Source of the DNA: Adiantum capillus-veneris
Taxonomy: Eukaryota; Streptophyta; Polypodiopsida; Polypodiales; Pteridaceae
Length of the DNA stretch: 64,000 bases
NCBI GenBank assembly: GCA_014529385.2
Contig: CM043942.1
Location: forward strand, 6,199,001 to 6,263,000
Direction of reading: 5' to 3'
Shown here: piece by piece, positions 12,197 through 22,341 of the stretch
How positions within the stretch are numbered: position 1 is the first letter of the stretch
Layout of the letters: each line of letters starts with the position of its first letter
Made by a program: the position numbers and the translations under genes
Notes under the pieces: model-generated
Told to the model about the DNA's origin: nothing
Databases searched by the model: none
The model's input: the letters and a program-made list of their open reading frames with translations, nothing else

Positions 12197-12588
12197 CCAA
12201 AACCTAAAGCTTTGTAAGGAGACTTCTAATAAATCTGATCTTCTGTGTCGTTGGGAGACTGCGAGAGAGTGAGAGTGTGTGTGTGTGTGCTACAGGAGCT
12301 ACGGTGGTCGGAATCACAAATGGAGAGCAGTAGTGTGTTGCCCACGAGGAGAGCTACGCGTTGATGCTTACATCACGCGCGTTTGTCTGTGTTTTGGCAG
12401 AGTCACCTGCGAGCTACTTTTGGAGTTTCGGTGAGTAACTATTGTCCGTTTTTGCATTTCAGCATATCCATGCGATCAGAGCAAGTAGAGCTACACATTA
12501 GGCACTTTAGTTTTAGGAAACGTCGACCTGCAAAAACCGGCCAGACATCCTACGCGTTTTCTGCACGAGGGTATTGAGTAGGTTTTTT

Positions 12589-12597
12589 TGGTCATTG
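12589..12597. repeat. Left target-site duplication of the MULE
   Basis: TGGTCATTG here and TGGTCACGG at 26,179-26,187 flank the MULE. The uninterrupted LTR copy (minus strand near 33,590) reads TGGTCACTG at the same site. Each flank therefore differs from the empty site by one base. Nine bases is the usual Mutator-type duplication, although 8 bp is possible if the terminal repeat begins one base earlier. Confidence 0.8.
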
Positions 12598-13043
12598 AGT
12601 GTTACCGTTCTCCGAGCGAGGTTTTTCGAGCGATCCTAGTTTCCGAGTAGGTCTTGGCGGAAGGGTACTCCTATTAGACAAGGTGGTCTGAGTCACTTCA
12701 AAACATGCTCCTATTCCGTTCTCGAATACATATTGACAAGAATGGATTTTGTTACTTGAAAAGGACATAGGAACTTTACCTACAAGAGGATACATACTGC
12801 ATTGATCAATACGAACGGAATGCCTAAATCAATTGTTTATTTATATACACCCTAATCTCATGTCTAGAGAGAGAGTGAGAGAGAGAGAATGCAAGATTGC
12901 AACAATAACAATACACATTTAAATGGAAGACTTTTGGATACTAAATTTTTGTTATAAAAAAAACATAACAGATTATAGTTGAAAATAAGGATTTCATGTA
13001 CGATCAATGAAACAAAATGTAACAGTAATTTACAATTATTCAC
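12598..13043. repeat. Left terminal inverted repeat of the MULE
   Basis: The reverse complement matches 25,737-26,178 throughout, including AGTGTTACCG at the tip, the GA-rich block, and the inner segment ACATTTTGTTTCATTGATCG. The arms differ by scattered substitutions and one about 40-bp block near 12,690-12,730. A length of about 440 bp is typical of TIR-MULEs. Confidence 0.85.
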
Positions 13044-13647
13044 ATTCATCATCAATGTAAAGGTTTCGAATGGAGCGTTGCTCTTCCCGTTCCATGTCGA
13101 ATCGTTTGTCTCTACACATGCTCTTTGCCATTGCTTCGGCATACACGGGCAATTGACTTTGCATGGAAGGAACAAACGAGATCTTAATACATATCAAGAA
13201 ATCCATACAAAGGAAAATAATTAACATATTCAAATATAACATCTAATACATAACATTTCCAATGTAAAATGTGTTTCCTAAATTGTGAGTATTCTATATA
13301 TTGTCATCAACCATGATAAAACAAAAGCATATCCAAATATGGCAATAGAAGCCAAACATCACATAAGCATATATTGAAATACTACTATTTACCTAGAGCT
13401 GGCAATAAATTTCTATAACAAAAAATCCATACAAAGGGAGTAGATTAACTTATGAACAACATAACATCCAAGAACATAACATAACCGAAGCAACTATGTT
13501 CCAAAACCAATGAGTTTTACATAAATGTCACTCTGCGAAAAAACAAGAGCATAATTAACATGGCAATATAAACCAAACATCACATAAAAACAAACCACAC
13601 TTTGAATAAGTCCATAATAGTAATAGTCTCAAGAGACAAGGGCCTCA

Positions 13648-14902
13648 CTAGTCATATGGATTGAAACCTGCAAGTGGATCCACCTCATCATCTGCCTGCG
13701 GCCTACTAACATCGTCATGGCTGCTCTGTTGCATGTAAGCCAAAAGGAGAGGCTCTACATACGTGGTCATCAAGAATGTATCCACATTGATAGATGCACA
13801 TACTCTACCAGTGTGCATGCATGTCTTAAGAATAGGTGCAGTACCACATCCCATCTCAATGCACACACCACCTCGACGACAGTACAGGTATACAAAGCAT
13901 GCTAAAAATGTATGACTCCTCTCTAGTCCCCCACGCCACTACTGCCCGACGGGGTCCAAAGCACGCAAATCATCCGAAAGATAATGATAGGCGAGGGTTT
14001 CTAAAGGATGCATGCCGAAGGACTCAAAGAGGGGTGTACTCTCTGGAATGAAAATAGGAGGATTTGTAGCTCGGCGTCGAACCATAAAAAGCATTGATGT
14101 AGAACACTAGCAACAAAAGTTAATATCCAATTAAACCTTAATTTAAGAAACACATGTAGTTTTGAGCATTTGAACGTAATATAATCATCACTATACTCAC
14201 ATTTGTGTGAATACCACCAATCTCCTTGTATCCGTATGTAGAATGGTGAATGACAACCACTCGTCTCACTATCTCCAAATCGTAAACACGAACATAGCGC
14301 TCAATCCACCCAATTATGGATCACCTATAATATAATTGCACCGTCTTAGAAAAGTTTCAATAAGTAGAAGCCAAAATAAACATAAATGTTAACAACTATT
14401 AACTTTAACAAATACCTGCCATAGAGGCCATCACCAATAACCATCCCAAGTCTGCCAAAGTAGATGCTGCCAAAGAAATCTCATAGCGCACATGGTCCTA
14501 AGAAACAAAATCCCAGGTGGGACAAGGATCGTCACCACCTTGAGTGCCTCCAAATGGCAAGTCAAGGAAAATGAAGTCAGCTGCCCAATTCACAGCTTTT
14601 CCCCTCTTTGTATAATTAACCCCTGAAGGCTTATTTTGCTTGATGAACTCGTGCACACTATAGAAGGTATCATTTTTTCTTCCTCCCGCAAAATCCTTCC
14701 CAATGATGATGTAATCACCAACCACTACAATGATTTTGGGATTCTCAACATGAGGCGTGTATCCCAAAGAATGCGCTGCAAGATAAATAAATTGTGTAGT
14801 CCTTTTGGAAAGCCTCTTTTGACCTTTAAGAGAATTCCCTTCAGGATCACAAGAGCATGATATCAATAAGGTTTTCCTCTCAAAACACATACGGATAAGA
14901 GA

Positions 14903-14960
<58 letters not shown>

Positions 14961-15056
14961 TTTGTGTATGTGTACACACTTGCACACATAAATGCAAAGA
15001 CATCACGTGGATACTTGAGAGACATACACACATAGACTAATGTATGCAGAAACATG

Positions 15057-15130
<74 letters not shown>

Positions 15131-17763
15131 TTACATGCATACACAGACATTTATATATGTATGTATACGTACACAAGTAAGTAGGTATGTATGTGTGTGA
15201 GTGCATGTGTATATAAACACTATTAAAATATTTACTAAAGAATCAAAGTAGATGTGGATCTTGGAATTCAAACCTTGAGTGCAATCCTCTGTTTCCAAGT
15301 CCTCCATATGATGAGAAATATCAAAGGACTTTTGACTTTCAACATCAATCCTTTGTTTCTCAACATGCTTCTCTTTTTGTTTATCTACACAACATTAGAA
15401 TAAAGAACAAAACATTATTGAATACCAACAAATCATATTTACATTAAAAAAAAACAAGGCAAATTACAAGACATAATACATGATTCAAAACATCACTTAT
15501 ACAAAATTTCAAATTATCATACTCTTTCTTTGGTCCACTTCTTTTGGAACCATGGTTGATATTTGTGAATAGAGCTCCTTCTCTCTATTCAAAACATGAC
15601 CTCCTTCAAGATCTATCCACCATGGACAATTTTCAAGCTCCCATCATGTACATTGATGCATAGCACGTGGGTATATACAAGTCTCTTCATTCAGGGTCAA
15701 AAGCCATTGCTTTGCCCTAACTGGAATACTTGGCACATGACCTTTTCCTTGCAAGCAAACAAAGTACCTACAATGGACAATGAAACAACTATCAAAGACA
15801 TGATTTTATCTTCGTTTTGAAATTAAAGTAACTATCAAGTAAATTCATTCACACATCTTCACCTAAAAAGTAGCCTCATCGAAGCTTTCAATATCATATC
15901 CTCTTTCTTGAGAGGTTTATCATTGCTCTTCTTCTCCTTTGGCTCTCCTCGAACCTCAAGAGGAAACAGATATGTCCTCATCTCTATCTTCACCTCTTCA
16001 TAGAATTCAAATAGGAAGAGATCAAGAGGCACAATTACCCCTCCCGGCACATCCATAAAATCGACCAACACCTCCTTAGCTTTATGGTATATCTTCTCAA
16101 GCACAGCTTCTCTTCTAAGCCAACTTTAAGAAGAAAACATAAATTCATGTATTTTTGTTAGCCTATAAACCATGCAATGTATACAATCATCAAAAATGTT
16201 AGGAACTCACTGTCTATAGAGGTGATCCCCTCGTGCAAGACCATACATAGATTTTGTTGCTTTGTTTGCCTCCAACAAAGTCAACCAAAAGATTTTGACT
16301 CCATTTGAACATCACATAAAGCCAATAAATTCAATTTCTTAAGCGTTGCAAAACTTTCGGGCCCCCACTTGAGAGACCATACTTTTGACATCCAAGTATC
16401 TCCATGCTTGGGATCGACAATATTAAGGATCTAAAATTAACTTAGTGAAGTCAATAATTTATCTAAGCAAAGTAAATACAAACACATAGTTGTTCATTGA
16501 GAAAGACTCACCTTTCCAATCCTATCACCATATCTTGAAGCCAACTCTTCATTCTCCTTCTCTTCAAACAATCGAAGCTCTTCATCTGACATTTTTATTC
16601 TTGCCTCTTCAACCTTCTTGTTTAGTGCTTTACTTATTTGCACCTAGAAAAACAAGGGAAGGAATCAAATCCATTGTGACAAGTTTAGAAATACTAAATT
16701 CATGTTAGAAATATATGCTACTTAAAACTTACATTAAAAACTAGCTTTCCGAGATATCTACGTGTAAGAGGATACCATGGCTCAACACCCTTGGTACTCT
16801 TCTTTCTGATACGTGCAATCAACATTCTATCTCTCTTAGGTAGGTCTTTAAGGTACTCCCCATGATCAACAAAACAAATATTTGCACAATTTACTAGTTC
16901 ATCCCTCAATGTTGTGGTCACCAAAGCATGTGTATTCAAACTACATGTTCAAAAGCAAGATAAATTCACATAAACATAAGAAAACTTGAGAACTATCATA
17001 ACCAAAAAGATAAGGAAGGAGACTCACTAGTTCATCCTCTGTAAACTTGTAAGAAGGGCAATCTCACTAACCCTGGTAGGGTCAATAATAGTACAAATCA
17101 CTCGACAATGCTTCACTTTTGTTTCTTTGAAGCATTCTTTAATAGCGGATGTCCATGCCACGGTACGATGGTTGCCTTCCCAAACATAGAACATGTGACG
17201 CATTAGTTCCTGAAGTTCAGGTTTCAGAATGAGATCAGCTTCAAACTCTTTGTTAACCTCATGCCAAATAGGATCCCAATCCCTCTGTATTGCTTCATCC
17301 ACAACTGAAACTTCTTTGTCCCTCGTCTAAATGGAAACAATAAATGCTCCTTTCTCTGCCACATAACCCTCTCTAGCAAATGCTATTTTCAAGCCCGAAA
17401 GATCATCACGAAGACCCCTAAACCTTGCATAAGGAATTAGTCTACAAAGAGGAATGGGTGGACAATGATGACAACTGAACATCCTTGTTTTCTGAAGAAT
17501 GTCCTCTCCCATGTCCATGTAAATCTTGTTCTCTTCATTGGATGGCTCTACAGATGGTACCTCTGGCCTAACAACATAAGGGACAATCATCATACTTGCA
17601 ACCCCTGAAGCATCCAGATTTTGGCTCTCAACCTCTTCCTCAACATCATTTTGCTCTAGCAATGAAGTGTCCACCACTCTACTTATGTCATCTTGACTCT
17701 CTTGTTGCATTGAGTCTACATTAAGTTGAAACGATCCTCTGGTTTTCCTCAATCTCTTACGAC
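13648..17763 (-). pseudogene. ParB-like domain + DNA methyltransferase gene, spliced, decayed
   Basis: I can trace ten minus-strand exons: 17,763-17,028, 16,940-16,733, 16,643-16,512, 16,430-16,211, 16,123-15,863, 15,767-15,523, 15,384-15,274, about 14,876-14,416, 14,324-14,201 and 14,106-13,648. Most have GT/AG borders and compatible phases. Exons 1-2 read like a ParB domain: IPLCRLIPYARFRG, LSGLKIAFAREGY, EGNHRTVAW (the GxxR box), then EIALLTSLQRMN. Exons 3-7 are a charged linker. Exon 8 has FIFLDLPFGGT (class motif IV, [DNS]xP[FY]), then LADLGWLLVMAS. Exon 10 has MLFMVRRRATNPPIF, then VCIEMGCGTAPILK...TGRVCASINVD (SAM-site motif I). This is the permuted order of beta-class DNA amino-methyltransferases. 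In-frame stops lie at 17,327, 15,644, 14,498 and 13,939, with a one-base loss near 16,297. The first exon is not found. Adenine or N4-cytosine specificity is unknown. Confidence 0.65.
14904..15126. repeat. GA and TA microsatellites in an intron of the methyltransferase gene
   Basis: About 54 bp of GA (14,904-14,957) and about 65 bp of TA (15,061-15,125) lie between exons 7 and 8. Open frames across them are repeat artefacts. Confidence 0.95.
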
Positions 17764-17873
17764 CTGAAGAAATGCAAAGAGAAACAAATAAAAAAGTATC
17801 CCAAATTAACAAATTTTTTTTTTTGAAAAAACACCCCAAATGCATCCCAAATTTAAAAAAAAAACAAATTGGA

Positions 17874-17926
17874 AAAAACACCCCAAAAGCAGGCCGCGTC
17901 GGTGCGGCCTACTTTGGTGTTTTTTT
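17874..17926. repeat. GC-cored hairpin element, copy 1
   Basis: The A-rich arm AAAAACACCCCAAAAGC pairs imperfectly with ACTTTGGTGTTTTTTT around a GGCCGCG/GCGGCC core. It resembles copy 2 at 20,464-20,523. It lies just upstream of the first detected exon of the methyltransferase gene. Confidence 0.7.
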
Positions 17927-18419
17927 GCAATTTGCATGCCATTTATACTCGCAACTTAAATTGTCCAAATGCAATCCTTTTCTAATTTTCACCACTAATT
18001 ACCATTATTACCATTATAACTTGATCATGCATTTAATTACAGTACTGTGCAAGCTAAAACAAGATCGCGACCTGCAAAGCTACGTCTCATCATTAATAAG
18101 TATTTCATTAATAAACCATTATCAGCAGCAACAAAGCTTTAATCAACTCAATAGCAAATTTGGCGAGCTGTAGACAAAACAACAAATTTGGCAAGCTGTA
18201 GACATTCGGGTAGCAGAAGGATTCGAAGGAGAGAACTGTGCATAGCATTGGAAAAGCCAAAGGGATTGTGAGCGGGCAAACTCTGATTGAACTCTGCAAG
18301 ACACTAAAAAATGATGCTGTGTTAAGATCAGATTCCTCTGCTATAAGATCAAATTAGAAGGAAGGATTATTGCTTTACAGAATAGGTCGTGTATAGATTC
18401 TAAAAGGAATGGTCAAGAG

Positions 18420-19338
18420 CTAGCTGTGGTCATTCGTGTCAGAGAGATGGGAAGTTTTCCTCGACTTAGTTGAAAATCCATCCCTGCCGCTGGATTCAAA
18501 GCAAGGCAAAAGAAACATGAAAAGGAGGAAGTCCGGCCGTATACTTTGCGGATTGCCAACAAAATGAAAGGAAAATTTGTAAAATTTATAATCCCCCGCC
18601 AAAATATCTTTCAAGTTTGTAAACATGTGCTCATAGTTTTTAACTACATAAATGATGCCTAGAATTGCATAATCGATGGACATTAAAATAGCCGTAATCA
18701 TAACCAGGTGATCAAACTCAACATGAGTGAACGCCCCCACCTACATACGCTTCATAATCGCTAGAATCTTGCATATATTTATGCATATAGCTTTCCTTTC
18801 TGCCACAAGGCTGCCAAATTTGCACGCTCACAAAAATTCATCACTGCTTCGAAGGCAGTTTTTTCAGACTTCCAAATTTCAATGTTTTGAACATTTTAAG
18901 AGACTACACTAGTGTCATTTTGTACACCACTCTGCTTCAAAATGTTAGCAGGAAAGGAGAGTTGGGGGGAGGGCAAAACAGACGTCCCGAATCCACACTT
19001 GCTAAAGCGAAGAGAATGACAGGTTCATAGAGGTCCCTCGATTCCTCAAATTGTTGGAAGGAGCCATCGAGCCAGCTGAGGTTGAAGGTCAAGGACCCTG
19101 TCTCGTGAGGAAGGGAAGCCCACTCTTCATGAAATGAGCTATCGTCCAGCTCGGATGATGAAGAGGACAGCGGGATCCCAAGCTCGTCATCAGATGCCTG
19201 TAAGCAGGTGCTGGATTCGTACATCCCCGTCAAAGGTATCATCATCATGCTGCAGAAGCTCGCCATGAGAACATGGTTCTTGCTCAGGGGCTGGACAATT
19301 GTTGCTACTCCAAGCAAGGCCAAAATTAGAGGCATCAC
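18420..19338 (-). other. Two unrecognised minus-strand reading frames in the MULE
   Basis: Frames at 18,740-18,420 (106 codons, hydrophobic start) and 19,338-18,937 (133 codons, with DDELGIPLSSSSSELDDSSF and FNLSWLDGSFQQFEESRDL) have protein-like composition but no domain I recognise. They could be upstream exons of the methyltransferase gene, captured host sequence, or chance. Confidence 0.2.
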
Positions 19339-19644
19339 TAATAGAAGGAGGGTTTTAGAGCAAAAGATGACACCAATTTACATATTTCATCAAGTTGGAA
19401 ACCAGATCCTACCGTCTGAATCCATGACAAACTAGTATAGTCAAGCCAATCATCATGCTAATACAACATATATAGTGACTAAAATGACAAGAGAGAGACC
19501 TGTTTCACCCTTGAGCAAAGGAAAATTGATATCTTTTTAAGCCTACATGTGATAATGGTTTATTGATGGTTTATAAGATCAGATGCCTCTGCCAACATCA
19601 CCTCTAGTTTTAGGCATCAGCTAGTGACTGTAAAGTGCATCTCC

Positions 19645-20075
19645 ATTCAAACGAAAGGGGGTTTTAGAGGCTTTATTGCAGAGCTTTCTTCTATCAGCAA
19701 TTTGAGGCATCGCAATTTGGTCCGGCTCCGAGGATGGGGAGAGGGCAAGGGCTGACTATTTCTTGTCTATGACTATATGCCCCATGGGAGCTTGGACAAC
19801 TTTCTCTGTAATCATCGAGCGTGTAGCCCTCGACTGGGCAAAGTGCTTCAATATCTGTTTGGGTCTAGGCTCTGCTTTGCTATATCTTCATGAGGAGTGC
19901 GATGGAGTTGTTCTGCGTAGAGATGTCAAGCCGAGCAATGTGCTATTAGATGAGAATTTCAATGCTAAGCTCACAGATTTTAGTCTTTCCAGGCTGTTGA
20001 AGCCATTAATGTCTGGGTATGAGTCAATGATAGTGGCAGGCACTAGATTGTGTATTCCTTGCTATCTGCCTTGGC
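19645..20075 (+). pseudogene. Lectin-type receptor kinase fragment
   Basis: The piece 19,660-19,790 reads GFRGFIAELSSISNLRHRNL, VRLRGWGEGKG, stop, FLVYDYMPHGSLDNF. After a frameshift, 19,825-20,010 reads VALDWAKCFNICLGLGSALL, YLHEECDGVVLRRDVKPSNV, LLDENFNAKLTDFSLSRLL. The pattern is that of L-type lectin receptor-like kinases. The catalytic HRD is RRD, and DFG is DFS. The N-lobe glycine loop, lysine and extracellular domains are absent. It lies between the two MULE genes, so it is probably captured host sequence (Pack-MULE style). Confidence 0.75.
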
Positions 20076-20211
20076 CCCTCTCTATGAATGAACCTTCAGC
20101 TCTCAATGCCTTAAGCAGACACTATCCCTAGGCCCGTATTGAAATGGCAAAGCTTCCCTATACTCTGCCCTGATTGGGCACATCCCTGGTTGGGCATATC
20201 CAGCAAGTGTT

Positions 20212-20428
20212 GACATTTTTTTAACGGCTCTTCAAATGGCATACACACTGACATACACATGGACCAAGCATGATGTCTTTTCCCCACAATCCTCGACTGA
20301 AAATCTCAGTGATTTTGCTGGCCCATGTGTAATGCCAACATGCCTTTTGTTGCCCGCATCTTAATAGAAGCCCTTGATTTGCATACGATCAAAAGAGCAG
20401 CACATGTACTGGCCCTGATCAGTTTATC
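20212..20428 (+). repeat. Direct repeat, copy 1 (about 210 bp)
   Basis: CATTTTTTTAACGGCTCTTC through CTGGCCCTGATCAGTTTA recurs at about 21,027-21,230 with few differences, including an 8-bp indel near TGCCTTTTGTTGCCCGC. The copies bracket hairpin copy 2 and an unrecognised frame. Confidence 0.85.
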
Positions 20429-20463
20429 CCAAAAGATGCATACACAGAGAATGAAGACAATTT

Positions 20464-20523
20464 GAAAAAAAACACCCCAAAAGCAAGCCGCGCTGGCGCG
20501 CCCTTCTTTTGGGGTGTTTTTTT
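20464..20523. repeat. GC-cored hairpin element, copy 2
   Basis: The arms AAACACCCCAAAAG and CTTTTGGGGTGTTT are exact complements around a GC-rich core (GCCGCGCTGGCGCGC). It is the best preserved of three related hairpins in the MULE. Confidence 0.85.
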
Positions 20524-20529
20524 GCAAGA

Positions 20530-20955
20530 GACATTGTCATCAATCCAACAACAGAGAGAACAACCAGAAAAGGGCCAAAGAATGGATGGCAGAGGACACG
20601 CCAAACCAAGAAACGCGACATCATATCCGGTCTTCTGCCAGCCCTCATTGAAAGCAGAAACAACATCCACCACTAAGTTCCCCTCAGTGGGGAGATTTGC
20701 ATACTCCAAGGCCAAATTGTCCCTATACTCTGCCCTAACTCTAGTTCCATCTACACCTGGTTGGGCATATCCGAATGCGAGCAGAAGGATTTTTTTTATC
20801 AAAGGAAGAATTGGATTGCCAAATTGCAAGTCATAAGAAAGAATCTTTAGAGTGCAAGTGATGACCAAGTTTTTTTTTTCTTTTAAGTCCGACCAAAAGA
20901 AATCCCTTAAAGATGGGAAAGTGCAAGAGATAAGCTCACAAATTCTGCGGATCAT
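20530..20955 (-). other. Unrecognised membrane-protein-like reading frame
   Basis: The minus-strand frame contains LILLLAFGYAQPGVDGTRVR-like sequence, then AEYRDNLALEYANLPTEGNL and AFNEGWQKTGYDVAFLGLAC, with hydrophobic ends. The composition looks like real protein with one or two membrane segments, not like repeat translation. I do not recognise the family. It is probably a captured host exon, because it lies between the direct repeats inside the MULE. No start or splice signals were settled. Confidence 0.35.
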
Positions 20956-21026
20956 TCAAAGACTTGAGAAGAATAAGAAAGCAAACTTATGAGTTAGCCA
21001 AGAACTTTAAAGTAGGAATCTTTGAC

Positions 21027-21230
21027 ATTTTTTTAACTGCTCTTCACATGGCATACACACTGACATACACATGGACCAAGCATAATGTCTTTTCCCCACA
21101 ATCCTCGACTGAAAATCTCAGTGATTTTGCTGGCCCATGTGTAATGCCAACATGCCCGCATCTTAATAGAAGCCCTTGATTTGCACACGGTCAAAAGAGT
21201 AGCACAAAACCTGGCCCTGATCAGTTTATA
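21027..21230 (+). repeat. Direct repeat, copy 2
   Basis: This is the partner of 20,212-20,428. The copies share the long word CAGTGATTTTGCTGGCCCAT. It was duplicated within the MULE. Confidence 0.85.
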
Positions 21231-21360
21231 GAAGCAAAAGCAAACATACGTACATTACAGTAAAAGCGCATCAAAATAGAAGGCTGAAATTGACAAAAGA
21301 GCATCAAAATAGAAGCGCAGGCTGATATTGACAAAACGCAGGCACAAATCTGCTTGGATT

Positions 21361-21427
21361 TTTTTTCCCAAAAAACCCCACAAAAGGAGGGCGCGCCGGC
21401 GCGGTCTGCGCTTGATGAGTTTTTTTA
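21361..21427. repeat. GC-cored hairpin element, copy 3 (degenerate)
   Basis: AAAAAACCCCACAAAAGG, a GCGCGCCGGCGCGG core, and a T-rich right side resemble the two hairpins upstream, but the right arm is eroded. Confidence 0.5.
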
Positions 21428-21563
21428 AGCAGAGCGCAGCTATTTCAACCATGGAGAAGAGAATGTACCTCTGAATAATTTTCTTCGATTTGTTCATTTT
21501 CGCCTGTTCACCTTCGATTTGTTCACCTTCGACTCAGAAAAGCCCCAAATTTTGAGAACTTTT

Positions 21564-22113
<550 letters not shown>

Positions 22114-22341
22114 GAGTGTGAGACAGATAGATCTAGTTATTTTTATGATGGCAAAAATTTAACGCATTGGATTTTTAAAATTATGTGATCATGAAATAGA
22201 GGTACATTTATGACGGTTTCACTAGATTTTTTTTGCCGAAATTAATAGAAATTCCCTTCAGTTGGTTCAACTCAGAGTTTCTACAATCAGTCCTTGCTTT
22301 AACGCCCTGTTTTTACAATCGTCTCCTTTCTTCAATCATCC

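Larger units (their letters stand above)
11842..12597 (+). repeat. 5' LTR of element A, left part
   Basis: It starts TGTTGAAAGGTCAACCTTTCAACA, itself a near-perfect inverted repeat. The same start appears on the minus strand at 34,356 directly after a polypurine tract, which fixes the boundary. It is interrupted by the MULE and continues at 26,188. It matches 33,581-34,356 in inverted orientation over its whole length. Confidence 0.85.

Noticed and set aside
14498-15206. N-terminal Ser/Leu and Ile/Tyr runs in minus-strand frames
   Set aside because: GA and TA microsatellites lie in an intron; the real exon starts near 14,876.
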